Shown here: piece by piece, positions 1 to 9,162 of the stretch
How positions within the stretch are numbered: the stretch's first letter is position 1
How the letters are laid out: every line of letters begins with the position of its first letter
NCBI GenBank assembly: GCA_964448285.1
Contig: CAYUWG010000004.1
Coordinates: forward strand, 36,837 to 100,836
Direction of reading: 5' to 3'
Source of the DNA: CAYUWG01 sp964448285
GTDB taxonomy: Bacteria > Bacteroidota > Ignavibacteria > SZUA-365
Length of the DNA: 64,000 nt
The notes under the pieces: model-generated
Told to the model about the DNA's origin: nothing
Databases searched by the model: none
The model's input: the letters and a program-made list of their open reading frames with translations, nothing else
Program-made: the position numbers and the translations under genes

Positions 1-83
1 GGGCTGCAGGATTCGATTGGGATATCGCTGCCGAAAAAACGTTGCAGAGAATCTATGATGTCGTGGACCGGGCGAAGCGCTGA
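1..83 (+). CDS. C-terminal end of a probable glycosyltransferase (cut by window edge)
   Basis: The frame beginning at base 3 is open from the window edge to a TGA at 81-83 and encodes about 26 residues. They include FDWD followed by an amphipathic helix ending VVDRAKR. An F-x-W-plus-helix ending of this kind is typical of the last helix of GT4-family glycosyltransferases, but the fragment is too short to be sure. It converges on the riboflavin synthase gene with only 5 bp between the two stop codons. Confidence 0.45.
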   Translation, partial: AAGFDWDIAAEKTLQRIYDVVDRAKR

Positions 84-88
84 CCGAC

Positions 89-679
89 TCAGTCAGGCTT
101 CAGAAGGTTCAACGCGTATTTCCCGATGACGTCGTATTCAACATTCACAATCGAGCCTTTCTTGTATGAGTGAAATATCGTGTGCTCGAAAGTGTAGGGG
201 ATGATCGAAATGAAGTAGGTGTCTGATTCCTTTTCAGCGATAGTTAAACTTACACCATCGATACAGACGCTACCCCTGGGGATGATCAATGAACGACTTG
301 CGTCCGGAAGCTGAACTCCAAACCACCAACTCTCCTCACGCTGTTCGATACGAGTAATTGTTGCTGTCTCATCGACGTGACCGAGTACATAGTGTCCGCC
401 GAGCCTGTCGCCGACTCTAAGCGGGCGTTCTAAATTGACACGACTCCCCTGGTGAAGCTGTCCGAGATTCGTCTTTCGCAATGTTTCCTCAACTGCTTCG
501 ACGAAAAATGCATCACCGTGAAAGCTGACTGCTGTGAGACATACACCATTGATTGCAATGCTGTCTCCAATCGAGAGCTCCGGTGTGCATCGCGAGGCTT
601 CGATCATCAATCGTGAACCACGACCGAACACCTCTGTGGAACGAATTCTCCCAACTTCTTCAACGATCCCTGTGAACAT
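89..679 (-). CDS. ribE: Riboflavin synthase (alpha chain)
   Basis: Catalyses dismutation of two 6,7-dimethyl-8-ribityllumazine molecules to riboflavin, the last step of the pathway, in the cytoplasm. The 196-aa protein starts with the family signature MFTGIVEE and has the two lumazine-binding beta-barrel repeats expected. The first carries NGVCLTAV near residue 44 and the second carries DGVSLTI near residue 140. Length is normal for the family. It lies 2 bp downstream of ribD in the same direction, so the two are probably co-transcribed. No FMN riboswitch is visible upstream. The symbol varies between species (ribE or ribC). Confidence 0.95.
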   Translation of the reverse strand: MFTGIVEEVGRIRSTEVFGRGSRLMIEASRCTPELSIGDSIAINGVCLTAVSFHGDAFFVEAVEETLRKTNLGQLHQGSRVNLERPLRVGDRLGGHYVLGHVDETATITRIEQREESWWFGVQLPDASRSLIIPRGSVCIDGVSLTIAEKESDTYFISIIPYTFEHTIFHSYKKGSIVNVEYDVIGKYALNLLKPD

Positions 680-681
680 GT

Positions 682-1776
682 TTACTCCAGATTATGGATG
701 ATAAAATGAGCGTCATTCCCCGAATCCGATATCATAGCTTTTCGTGTGCGGTAGGCATTCTCCAAAGATCGTGCATTCATTCTGTCGAACGGAGACAATC
801 CCTGACCGATGATGACTGGAGCTACAAATACATCGAAGCGGTCAACATACCCTGCTTGAACGAATGACGAAAAAACACTCCTTCCTCCTTCGATCAGGAG
901 TGATTTGATACCTCGCCTGTAAAGCTCCTGCAGAACTCTTGCGATACTGATCTGTCCGGTCCTCTTCAGTGGGACGAATTCCGTATTAGAGTTTCTCAGC
1001 TCTTGAACGAATTTCTGCTTTGCCCGCAATGCTTCCTCGGTGGTGAGAACAATCGACACTGCATCTTGAGAGAAAATCTCGCTCTTCGCTTTGAATTTCA
1101 AACTCGACGAGAGCACGACGCGCACTGGATTTTCTCCGATACCATATCGAACCGTCAATGAAGGATTATCCATTCTAACTGTATTTGCGCCTACAAGAAT
1201 GGCATCGACGGATGCACGAAGTTCGTGAACGTGTTTGCGTGAATCTTCTGATGTAATCCACTTCGACTGTCCCTTAACCGTGGCGATGAATCCATCCAAA
1301 GTTTGCGCGACTTTGAGGATTACATATGGTCTGCTGTGAACCATGTTGACAACGAAGCGTGCATTGAGTCTTCGACACTCCTCTTCGAGAACACCGACCT
1401 CACATTCGATCTTCGCTTCACGCAATCGCATTATTCCTTTCCCGCTCACGATTGGATTAGGGTCTTTCATCCCGATAACGACACGCTTTATTCCCGATGC
1501 GATTATGGGATCAGTACAGGGTGGCGTTTTCCCGAAATGATTGCACGGCTCAAGGTTTACGTACAACGTGCTTCCATGAGCGGCATCACTCGATCGATCC
1601 AACGCTATTTTTTCTGCATGAGGACCACCGAATTTTCTATGCCATCCTGTTCCAACAATGCGATTATCCTTCACTATAACGCATCCAACAAGTGGATTTG
1701 GCTCTACGCTTCTCCCGCCCTTTGTGGCAAGCGACAAGCACTTCCGCATCATCCGCACATCGAAGGCAGTCACCAT
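682..1776 (-). CDS. ribD: Bifunctional riboflavin deaminase/reductase RibD
   Basis: Carries out the second and third steps of riboflavin synthesis: deamination of the GTP-derived pyrimidine, then NADPH-dependent reduction of the ribosyl side chain. The N-terminal cytidine-deaminase-like domain shows HAE at residues 53-55 and the zinc ligands C78 and C87 in PCNHFGKTPPC. The reductase domain begins near residue 145 with RPYVILKVAQTLDGFIA. Length (364 aa) is typical. The start codon overlaps the end of the upstream glycosidase gene by 7 bp, and ribE follows after 2 bp. Confidence 0.95.
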   Translation of the reverse strand: MVTAFDVRMMRKCLSLATKGGRSVEPNPLVGCVIVKDNRIVGTGWHRKFGGPHAEKIALDRSSDAAHGSTLYVNLEPCNHFGKTPPCTDPIIASGIKRVVIGMKDPNPIVSGKGIMRLREAKIECEVGVLEEECRRLNARFVVNMVHSRPYVILKVAQTLDGFIATVKGQSKWITSEDSRKHVHELRASVDAILVGANTVRMDNPSLTVRYGIGENPVRVVLSSSLKFKAKSEIFSQDAVSIVLTTEEALRAKQKFVQELRNSNTEFVPLKRTGQISIARVLQELYRRGIKSLLIEGGRSVFSSFVQAGYVDRFDVFVAPVIIGQGLSPFDRMNARSLENAYRTRKAMISDSGNDAHFIIHNLE

Positions 1777-3155
1777 GAATGCGTCGCTCTGCTGCTGTCA
1801 CGCTCTTCATTGCGAACGACGAGCAATGCCGTCGAGATTTTTCTGCTGAGTCCATTGCCACCCGCATGTGATACGGTGCGGCCAGCGATGGCCATCGTCG
1901 CTGAACTCCCGCCGTCGAGGTTCATTGCCTGATACGCTCCTCGCTCGATCATGAGTTTAGCGAGATCGTTCAGTGAAATTCCCTTCCTTCGCCTCTTGCG
2001 ACTCGTCGGCTCGACGGTCACGATGATTGCGGATGTTCCGTCCTTGTTCACTCCGATCGCTGTCCGTGCATAGCCACGCGTAACGAACGTCATTTTTCTC
2101 AAGCCCTCTTCCTGCCATTCAACACTCACACGACCGTCGCGCACAAGCCGAGGTGTTCCGGATATCATGTGTACGATCGGCTCAGGCACGACAGGCTCCG
2201 TGTATGACGAAAGCGAAAACGTATCGCCGACGAAGAGTGAAAAGAACAACGGAAAGCTCCCATGTCCGAATGAAATCACTCCTCCATCGTGTGGAATCGC
2301 GACGACGCCTGTATCGATGAACGTGACCTGACAGAGCAATCTATCGTTCGTGTTCGGCAATGCTAAATACCGGAACTGCACCTTCAACGTGCCGCTCTCA
2401 GGATTCGAAAGGAGCAGTGAATCGATTGTCGCGTTGATCCCAGCTTCGATTTCGGATTCATCGGTAATCGTATCCTTCGAGGCGATATAAATTCCCGACG
2501 TGTCGATGAACGGAAGACTCGTACCGTAAAAAGGAGTATAGACGACTACGGAGGCGGAATCGCGACGCCAGTTGTAGTTCGCCACAGGAATGTCCCCATA
2601 GCGCGAATGCAACGAATGAACGAACGAGTAATTCCCCATGAACATTTTCTTCGATTCCGTGATCGCAAACGCCGACCAGTTCCTGTGCTTCTCGCCGATG
2701 ATGAGTGTGCCGCCGGAAACAGTTGGCCCCATGGGATGAAGTGAACCTGCCCGCCAGAAATTTGCGTTCACTGCAGCGATGACCGATCCGAATCGGTTCG
2801 TACTGTCGTAACGATGCGCGATGCTATGGAGTCTTTCCAAGCCGGCGATGTTCTCAAGCCCCTTTCCCACGGCAAGGGAGTTCTTCGGATTCTTTAGATC
2901 AACATGAAGCGTGTGGACAGACCAACGCTTCTTCGTGTAGTATTTGTATGCGTAAGTGATGCCACTGGAAAGTGTCTCCCTGGTTTCCTCATCGGGAATA
3001 CCGACGCCGCTCGATGCGACCGACAAGGGCCATACAGCAAGAGCAAGAACGATCAGCGCATGATGCAAACAGCCGGATCGTTTCCGCATCGGAATGCCAT
3101 TACGGAACAAGAACTTCCTTTTTCTTCTGTGCCGATTTATACGCTGCATCGACAA
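1770..3155 (-). CDS. Secreted phosphodiester glycosidase (NAGPA) family protein
   Basis: Belongs to the NAGPA-type phosphodiester glycosidase family, whose members remove sugars from phosphodiester-linked glycans. The substrate here is unknown. A hydrophobic stretch around residues 30-48 of the long form (ALIVLALAVWPLSVAS) is a signal peptide, so the enzyme probably acts outside the cytoplasm. The diagnostic C-terminal signature MNLDGGSSATM is near residue 415, and NANFW with a glycine-rich strand is near residue 130. The TTG start at 3155 is chosen because GAGGAGG lies 7 nt upstream, although that puts the start 56 bp inside the preceding oxidoreductase gene. ATG at 3089, just past that gene's stop, would give a neater signal peptide but has no clear ribosome-binding site. 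It overlaps ribD at its 3' end, but a shared function is not implied. Confidence 0.8.
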   Translation of the reverse strand: MSMQRINRHRRKRKFLFRNGIPMRKRSGCLHHALIVLALAVWPLSVASSGVGIPDEETRETLSSGITYAYKYYTKKRWSVHTLHVDLKNPKNSLAVGKGLENIAGLERLHSIAHRYDSTNRFGSVIAAVNANFWRAGSLHPMGPTVSGGTLIIGEKHRNWSAFAITESKKMFMGNYSFVHSLHSRYGDIPVANYNWRRDSASVVVYTPFYGTSLPFIDTSGIYIASKDTITDESEIEAGINATIDSLLLSNPESGTLKVQFRYLALPNTNDRLLCQVTFIDTGVVAIPHDGGVISFGHGSFPLFFSLFVGDTFSLSSYTEPVVPEPIVHMISGTPRLVRDGRVSVEWQEEGLRKMTFVTRGYARTAIGVNKDGTSAIIVTVEPTSRKRRRKGISLNDLAKLMIERGAYQAMNLDGGSSATMAIAGRTVSHAGGNGLSRKISTALLVVRNEERDSSRATHSW

Positions 3156-4104
3156 GCTTCATCCTCCTCGCTGCTTCTTCTGCAGTGGAAATGACGGGAT
3201 GGTGCTTTCGAATCGCGCCTGCAAAATGGCGAAGCTCATGTTCATACGATCGTCGGAAGATGCTCGTGGCAGAATCCGGAAGTACGGGCGTAACGTTGAC
3301 CGGCGCGCCTGCGATCAGTTTATGGATTACCAAAGGATTGACGCTCGCACTTCCCTTCGATCCGATGATGTCGAGATAGTATTGCTGCTTCTCTAACGTT
3401 GCCGACCAACTGACTGAAAGACTGACTGAAGCGTCGTTCTCAAGTCGGAAGAAACAACTTGCGGAATCTTCCACGCCTTTCGTTTTATGGTGGTAAAGTG
3501 TTGACGAGACGGATTGCACTTTCGGAAAATCCATGAGCCAGAGCACAAGATCGATCATGACGATTCCTAAATCGATCAATACTCCTCCGCCGGCACGTTC
3601 GCGTTTCTTCAGCCAGCTCTGCGCTGAACTCTGATAGTTCAACCATCCCGCATTCACCATGTATATCTGTCCCAACTCACCGTGCCTGATGAGATTCTTC
3701 AGAGTTGTGGAATCCTGCCGGAAGCGATGATTCATGCCGACCATTAAAACCCTGTCGATGGTGGCTGATGCGTTTGATAACTCCACTGCTTCCTTGTACG
3801 TCCGAGCGAGCGGTTTCTCGATCAATACGTGTTTGTTCGCAGCAAGTGCCGCCAGTCCGATAGGATGATGTGTATCCGTCGTCGTGGCGACGATCACAGC
3901 ATCGATATCCGGGCGTTCCAGAAACTCGTTGTAGTCGCTTGACACAACATCCATTCGATAGTGCTCGGCGACGCTTCGTGCTTTCGCTCGGTCCGTGTCA
4001 CAGATACCGACGAGTTGAAAGTCGGTCATGCGACTGACGACCGGAAGGTGTGCCGTTTGGGCGATGGACCCTGCACCGATAATCCCGAGACGGATAGGGT
4101 TCAT
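3100..4104 (-). CDS. Gfo/Idh/MocA family NAD(P)-dependent oxidoreductase
   Basis: An oxidoreductase that probably acts on a sugar or sugar derivative; the substrate cannot be told from sequence. The N-terminal Rossmann fold has GIIGAGSIAQTAH at residues 8-19 and an acidic residue after strand 2 (CDTDRA). The family catalytic motif EKP is at 96-98, and the C-terminal alpha/beta domain carries an HRFR motif. Its 334 aa are normal for the family. The gene follows dxs by 18 bp and precedes the secreted glycosidase, so a sugar-related role is plausible but inferred. Confidence 0.85.
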   Translation of the reverse strand: MNPIRLGIIGAGSIAQTAHLPVVSRMTDFQLVGICDTDRAKARSVAEHYRMDVVSSDYNEFLERPDIDAVIVATTTDTHHPIGLAALAANKHVLIEKPLARTYKEAVELSNASATIDRVLMVGMNHRFRQDSTTLKNLIRHGELGQIYMVNAGWLNYQSSAQSWLKKRERAGGGVLIDLGIVMIDLVLWLMDFPKVQSVSSTLYHHKTKGVEDSASCFFRLENDASVSLSVSWSATLEKQQYYLDIIGSKGSASVNPLVIHKLIAGAPVNVTPVLPDSATSIFRRSYEHELRHFAGAIRKHHPVISTAEEAARRMKLVDAAYKSAQKKKEVLVP

Positions 4105-4122
4105 TATTCTGATTCCTGCTCA

Positions 4123-6042
4123 TCAAACATGTTCCATCTCCATTGCAAGCTCGATTCCCAAGACTTGTCCAACTTTTCGCGCAATGCCCAGAGGATCAAG
4201 ATCGATGCTGCGATACAATTCCTCCTGCGTTCCGTGATCGATGAATTCATCCGGGATTCCGTGAACGTGTAACTCTACGTCGCTCAATCGATTCTCGTGA
4301 AGACATTCCGCCACGGCGCTGCCAAAACCTCCATGCACGACGTTGTCTTCGACGGTTACGAAATGTCGGTACGATTGAGCAAGACGCTTGATCAATTCCG
4401 TATCGAGCGGCTTGACGAAACGCATGTTGACGACCGCGGCATTGATACCGCTGTGCGTGAGCAGATCTGCAGCCTTCAGCGCATGCATCACCATGTTTCC
4501 AATGCCTATAAGTGCGACCGTCTCTCCTTCCTTCAGAATCTCTCCCTTCCCTATTGAAAGCTTCTGAAATCCGCTGCGCAATGGAACACCGATCGCATTC
4601 CCTCTTGGATAGCGCAATGCAATCGGTCCCTCGCGATATTCGATGCATGTGAACAACATGTCGCGCAGTTCCTGCTCATCTTTCGGTGCCATGATTATCA
4701 TGTGCGGGATCATGCGCATGTACCCAAGATCGAAGACACCATGATGGGTAGGACCGTCAGAGCCGACGAGACCTCCGCGATCCATGACGAAGACAACAGG
4801 CAATTGCTGAAGGCATACATCATGAATGATCTGGTCGAATCCACGTTGAAGGAACGTGCTGTAAACAGCAACAACCGGGATATAGCCTTCCGATGCCATG
4901 CCGGCGGCATAGGTGACTGCATGCCCCTCAGCGATACCAACGTCGAAGAACCGCTCCGGCATCGCTTTCTGGAGTATGGTAAGGCCAGTACCGTCTGGCA
5001 TAGCCGCGGTTATGCCTACGACTTTGGAGTTCGACTTACAGATTTCAACCATCGTATTACCGAACACCGACGTGTACGAAGGAGGTCCGGAAGAACTCGG
5101 AGACTTGCCGGTGACTTTGTCAAAAGGCGTGACTCCATGCAAACGTGTGACATCTTTTTCTGCCGGTTCGTAGCCTTTCCCCTTCTCCGTGCTGAGATGG
5201 AGAAGTATCGGTCCGGGCAGGTTCTTGATATGCTGAAGTATCTCGACAAGCTTCACAATGTTATGTCCGTTGAACGGACCGAAATACCGAAATCCCAACG
5301 CTTCGAATAACATCCCCGGGGTGATGATGGACTTGATTCCCTTTTCCAAACTCTGTGCTACGGTGCGCAGCCTGTCACCGAATGTATCAAGCTTACCGGT
5401 AAGGTCCCAGACATTCGCTTTGAACTTGTTGTATGTCGGATGCGTGAGCGCTTCGTTGAAGTACTCGTGGAGGGACCAGAGCTTCGGCGTCATCGATGAG
5501 AGTGAGACCATCTGGTTGTCGTTCAGGACGACGATCAGGTTCTTCTTCAACAGACCTGCGTTGTTCATCGCTTCATAGGCCATTCCGCCGGTCATCGAAC
5601 CATCACCGACAATCGCAACAACCTTGAAATCTTTCCCATCGAAGTCACGAGCCGTCGCAATCCCAAGTGCTGCGGAGATCGCTGTACTTGCGTGCCCGGC
5701 TCCGAAGGTATCGTAATCGCTTTCCGACCGTTTTAGAAAACCGCTTATCCCACCGAATTGCCGCATCGTGTACATCTTTTCTTTGCGTCCCGTCAGCATC
5801 TTGTGCGGATATGCTTGGTGGCCGACGTCCCAGACAAGTTTATCGTCCGGAGTGTCGAAGACATAATGAAGTGCGACCGCTAACTCAACCGTACCGAGAC
5901 CGGCGCCGAGATGCCCTCCCGTTTGGGACACGGCATCGACAAGATATTCGCGCATCTCAGAACATACCTGGCGCAATTGATTGACTTGGAGCTTCCGAAG
6001 GTCTTCAGGGAAATGGATCGATTCGAAAAGATTATCGGTCAT
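4123..6042 (-). CDS. dxs: 1-deoxy-D-xylulose-5-phosphate synthase
   Basis: A thiamine-diphosphate enzyme that condenses pyruvate and glyceraldehyde 3-phosphate in the first step of the MEP isoprenoid pathway. Visible motifs are GHQAYPHKMLTGR near residue 75, the ThDP motif GDGSMTGGMAYEAMNN near 145-160, and the catalytic glutamate region DVGIAEGHAVTYAAGMA in the middle domain, followed by a transketolase C-terminal domain. Full length at 639 aa. It sits 8 bp downstream of xseB, the same xseA-xseB-dxs neighbourhood seen in many bacteria. Confidence 0.97.
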   Translation of the reverse strand: MTDNLFESIHFPEDLRKLQVNQLRQVCSEMREYLVDAVSQTGGHLGAGLGTVELAVALHYVFDTPDDKLVWDVGHQAYPHKMLTGRKEKMYTMRQFGGISGFLKRSESDYDTFGAGHASTAISAALGIATARDFDGKDFKVVAIVGDGSMTGGMAYEAMNNAGLLKKNLIVVLNDNQMVSLSSMTPKLWSLHEYFNEALTHPTYNKFKANVWDLTGKLDTFGDRLRTVAQSLEKGIKSIITPGMLFEALGFRYFGPFNGHNIVKLVEILQHIKNLPGPILLHLSTEKGKGYEPAEKDVTRLHGVTPFDKVTGKSPSSSGPPSYTSVFGNTMVEICKSNSKVVGITAAMPDGTGLTILQKAMPERFFDVGIAEGHAVTYAAGMASEGYIPVVAVYSTFLQRGFDQIIHDVCLQQLPVVFVMDRGGLVGSDGPTHHGVFDLGYMRMIPHMIIMAPKDEQELRDMLFTCIEYREGPIALRYPRGNAIGVPLRSGFQKLSIGKGEILKEGETVALIGIGNMVMHALKAADLLTHSGINAAVVNMRFVKPLDTELIKRLAQSYRHFVTVEDNVVHGGFGSAVAECLHENRLSDVELHVHGIPDEFIDHGTQEELYRSIDLDPLGIARKVGQVLGIELAMEMEHV

Positions 6043-6050
6043 ACGTTGAT

Positions 6051-6287
6051 TCAGATTGGGTCTTCAGTTTCCAGGAGTAAAAAGGTCTTATCGGCGCGTT
6101 CCTTCAGTTCGAGAAGTCTCTTTCTTGCACCATTCAACTGCTCCGCGCATTCTTGAAGAAGTGTCAAACCTTCTTCATACAGCGTGAGCGTCTTCTCCAA
6201 AGTCGTGTGCTCGGCATCCATCTCATCGACGATCGCCTGAAGACGATTCAGCGAATCTTCGAAGCTATTCTTTTTCCCTTTTGTCAT
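6051..6287 (-). CDS. xseB: Exodeoxyribonuclease VII small subunit
   Basis: Small helical subunit of exonuclease VII, which degrades single-stranded DNA; several copies bind each large subunit. The 78-aa protein shows the family pattern SFEDSLNRLQAIVDEMD followed by a long helix with LEKTLTLYEEGLTLLQEC. Its start codon overlaps the stop of xseA by 4 bp (ATGA), indicating translational coupling, and dxs follows after 8 bp. Confidence 0.93.
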   Translation of the reverse strand: MTKGKKNSFEDSLNRLQAIVDEMDAEHTTLEKTLTLYEEGLTLLQECAEQLNGARKRLLELKERADKTFLLLETEDPI

Positions 6288-7501
6288 GGTTCGATGGAAG
6301 GATCGATTCGTTCAACGGAAATTTCACCGTCATGAAACTCTACTCGCAAGGTTTTTTCGGTTCCCAATTCGGCTTTTGAATGAATGATCCCTTCGTTCGA
6401 ACGGATGAGCGTATATCCCAATTTCTTGATGCGTGTCGGATCATGTGCAATGAACCGCTCCCGCAAGATCTCAACCGATGACGTTGCGCGTTCGACAGAT
6501 AATGAACTGCGGTGATGGATATCCGCGGTTAACTGATCGAGTGTTTGAAGCGTGGATTCCAGTCTATCGGCTGGACGGGTTAAAGATCGGTGCATACGAA
6601 GATGTGAGAGATGCGAGCGGGCTTGCTCCATGCGAAAATCTACAAATTTCCGGAGCGTGTAAGAAACATCGCGAAGCTGTTGTCTGGTCTCCCGCAAAGA
6701 TGGAACGACAAGTTCGCCGGCAACGGAAGGCGTTGCCGCGCGCAGATCAGCCACGAAATCCGCAATGGTGAAATCGACTTCATGGCCGACCGCCGATACG
6801 ACCGGGATACGGGAATTTGCGATTGCACGAGCGACGCGTTCTTCATTGAATGCCCAAAGGTCTTCAATGCTTCCTCCTCCTCGCCCTACGATGATGATGT
6901 CGATGGAACCATACCTGTTGCATCGTTCTATTCCAAGCGCAATATCTTCTGCTGCTCCTGGGCCCTGAACCTGTACGGGAACGAGAATCAGTTGCACCGA
7001 TGCATTTCTCCGCTGAATGACACTCAGCATATCTTTTATTGCTGCGCCCGTTGCTGAAGTCACGAGCGCAACGACCTGAGGATACTCCGGAAGCGGTTTC
7101 TTTCTTTCTTCGTCGAACAGTCCTTCCGAATGAAGCTTCCTTTTTACTCTTTCGAATGCCGCTCGCAACGCACCTTCCCCACGGGGGTGCATTTCGCGAA
7201 CGACGAGTTGGTAATTGCCGCGTGGTTCATAAACAGTGAGGCTCCCTCGACAGATGACTTCCATTCCATCGACCGGCCGGAAGAAAAGCGACGCAGCGTT
7301 TCCTCGAAACATAACTGCGGACAACTGGGCGCGTTCATCTTTCAGCGTAAAGTACACATGTCCCGATCCGTGCCGATGAACATTGGAGAGTTCGCCGACA
7401 ACGAAGACGTCCCGGAAGGATTCCTCAAGTACCGTCTTGATCGATCCGGTAAGTTCTGATACCGTGATCGGTGCGAAGTCGCTTGCGTGATGATCGTTCA
7501 T
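6284..7501 (-). CDS. xseA: Exodeoxyribonuclease VII large subunit
   Basis: Catalytic subunit of exonuclease VII. An N-terminal OB-fold domain (about residues 8-105) contains GELSNVHRHGSGHVYFTLKD. The nuclease core carries the conserved GRGGGSIEDLWAFNEE near residue 210 and AVGHEVDFTIADFVADLRA near 240, followed by a coiled-coil C-terminal region that recruits XseB. Its 405 aa are slightly short of many homologues but complete. Overlaps xseB by 4 bp. Confidence 0.96.
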   Translation of the reverse strand: MNDHHASDFAPITVSELTGSIKTVLEESFRDVFVVGELSNVHRHGSGHVYFTLKDERAQLSAVMFRGNAASLFFRPVDGMEVICRGSLTVYEPRGNYQLVVREMHPRGEGALRAAFERVKRKLHSEGLFDEERKKPLPEYPQVVALVTSATGAAIKDMLSVIQRRNASVQLILVPVQVQGPGAAEDIALGIERCNRYGSIDIIIVGRGGGSIEDLWAFNEERVARAIANSRIPVVSAVGHEVDFTIADFVADLRAATPSVAGELVVPSLRETRQQLRDVSYTLRKFVDFRMEQARSHLSHLRMHRSLTRPADRLESTLQTLDQLTADIHHRSSLSVERATSSVEILRERFIAHDPTRIKKLGYTLIRSNEGIIHSKAELGTEKTLRVEFHDGEISVERIDPSIEP

Positions 7502-7551
7502 GGAATGTTGTTGTCGGAAGTAAATGGAGTTTAATGAGAACGGAAGGTGCT

Positions 7552-9162
7552 TTAGATGTTCATCCAGCCTGTTGTTTTAGAACGAACAGTATCCCGAACA
7601 TATTTTTCATCTGACGCAGGATAGTCCGTCGTGTAATGAAGCCCCCTGCTTTCTTTCCTGAGAAGTGCGCTTTCGATAATCAATCGCCCCGCAAGAGTGA
7701 GATTTCGCAATTCGAGCAGTTCCTCGTTGATGCGAGTCTTTTTGTAAAAGCGGTCAACTTCGTCGAAGAGCAGTACTACGCGGCGATGGGCACGCTCAAG
7801 ACGCAGCGTGGAGCGAACGATGCCGACGTAGTCCCACATCAATGACTGGAGTTCTCTGCGATTGTGCGAAATGAGGATCCACTCTTCCGAGTTATCCGTC
7901 CCACTTTCATCCCATTGCCTGACGCGGTCAACAGGCGGCGTCATCGGCTTCGAGCGAAGGGTCGTCTCGGCGGCTCTCCGAGCAAACACGACAGCTTCGA
8001 GAAGCGAATTGCTCGCGAGGCGATTCGCGCCGTGAAGTCCTGTCATCGAGACCTCACCGACAACGAGCAAACCCTCAAGTGTGGAGTATGCATCCGCATC
8101 GCTGACGACTCCGCCACAGCAATAATGCGCAGCCGGAACGACCGGTATCCTTTGATGCGCGATGTCTATTCCTACCGAAAGGCACTTCTCGTAAATGTTG
8201 GGGAATGCATTCCTGATTTCATCACTGCTTCTGTGCGTCATATCGAGATACACGCAGTCGTCACCACGCTTTTTCAGTTCAGCGTCGATCGCGCGGGCAA
8301 CGATATCACGCGGTGCAAGCTCTTCGCGCCTGTCATAATGAGGCATGAACCGCTCGCCGCTTTTGTTACGTAGTACTGCGCCTGCTCCACGCAGAGCCTC
8401 AGAAATGAGAAACGAACGCGCAGAAGGATGATAGAGCGTCGTCGGGTGAAACTGGATGAATTCCATATTGGCGATAGCAGCACCCGCTCTGTGCGCCATT
8501 GCGATGCCGTCGCCTGTTGCGATCGAGGGATTGGTCGAGTGACGATACACCATGCCGCATCCGCCCGTTGCCAGAACAGTCGTCGATGCGACGCACGTTT
8601 TCACGACGTGATTCTCATTATCCAATACATACGCACCCCAACAACATCCGTTCATCGGTGCGCTACCCTTATCTAAGAGATTTCTATTCGTGATGAGATC
8701 GACGGCCATGTGGTTTTCGAGGAGCGTGACGTTCGGGTGATGGCGCACTTGCGAAACCAGTGCATACTCAATCTCTCGACCGGTCAGATCAAGTGCGTGG
8801 ACAATGCGGTTGCGTGAATGCCCTCCCTCCCTTCCTAAGTCCAGTTGGTCCTTCTCTATAGTAAACCGGACTCCGTATTCGATGAGTCGTTTCACTGCTT
8901 CCGGTCCAGAGCGAATTACCATTTCGACAATCTCACGATTGCATAAGCCGTCGCCTGCGTTCAGAGTATCCTGGATGTGTAAATCGTAAGAGTCGTCCGA
9001 TCCAAGTACTGAAGCGATTCCCCCTTGTGCATAGTTCGTATTCGATTCGAAGGTCTGCTTCTTCGTTACCAGAATCACTTTTCGCTCATCAGCGATCGAG
9101 AGCGTGTAGAACAAACCTGCTATTCCACTTCCGATTACAAGGACATCGCTTTGCAGAATCAT
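7552..9162 (-). CDS. nadB: L-aspartate oxidase
   Basis: FAD enzyme that oxidises L-aspartate to iminoaspartate, the first step of de novo NAD synthesis. The N-terminal dinucleotide-binding motif VIGSGIAGLFYTLS is at residues 9-22. NYAQGGIAS is near 44-52, the substrate-loop HPTTLYHPS near 240, and RGAGAVLRNKSGERFMP near 255-272. A C-terminal helical domain completes the 536-aa protein. Neither nadA nor nadC is in this window. The start codon overlaps the aminotransferase stop by 4 bp. Confidence 0.95.
   Translation of the reverse strand: MILQSDVLVIGSGIAGLFYTLSIADERKVILVTKKQTFESNTNYAQGGIASVLGSDDSYDLHIQDTLNAGDGLCNREIVEMVIRSGPEAVKRLIEYGVRFTIEKDQLDLGREGGHSRNRIVHALDLTGREIEYALVSQVRHHPNVTLLENHMAVDLITNRNLLDKGSAPMNGCCWGAYVLDNENHVVKTCVASTTVLATGGCGMVYRHSTNPSIATGDGIAMAHRAGAAIANMEFIQFHPTTLYHPSARSFLISEALRGAGAVLRNKSGERFMPHYDRREELAPRDIVARAIDAELKKRGDDCVYLDMTHRSSDEIRNAFPNIYEKCLSVGIDIAHQRIPVVPAAHYCCGGVVSDADAYSTLEGLLVVGEVSMTGLHGANRLASNSLLEAVVFARRAAETTLRSKPMTPPVDRVRQWDESGTDNSEEWILISHNRRELQSLMWDYVGIVRSTLRLERAHRRVVLLFDEVDRFYKKTRINEELLELRNLTLAGRLIIESALLRKESRGLHYTTDYPASDEKYVRDTVRSKTTGWMNI

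Noticed and set aside
1303..1932. 209-codon plus-strand frame across ribD and the glycosidase gene
   Set aside because: Antisense to two well-supported genes; no motif.
4702..5310. 202-codon frame antisense to dxs
   Set aside because: Lies wholly within a conserved catalytic region of dxs.
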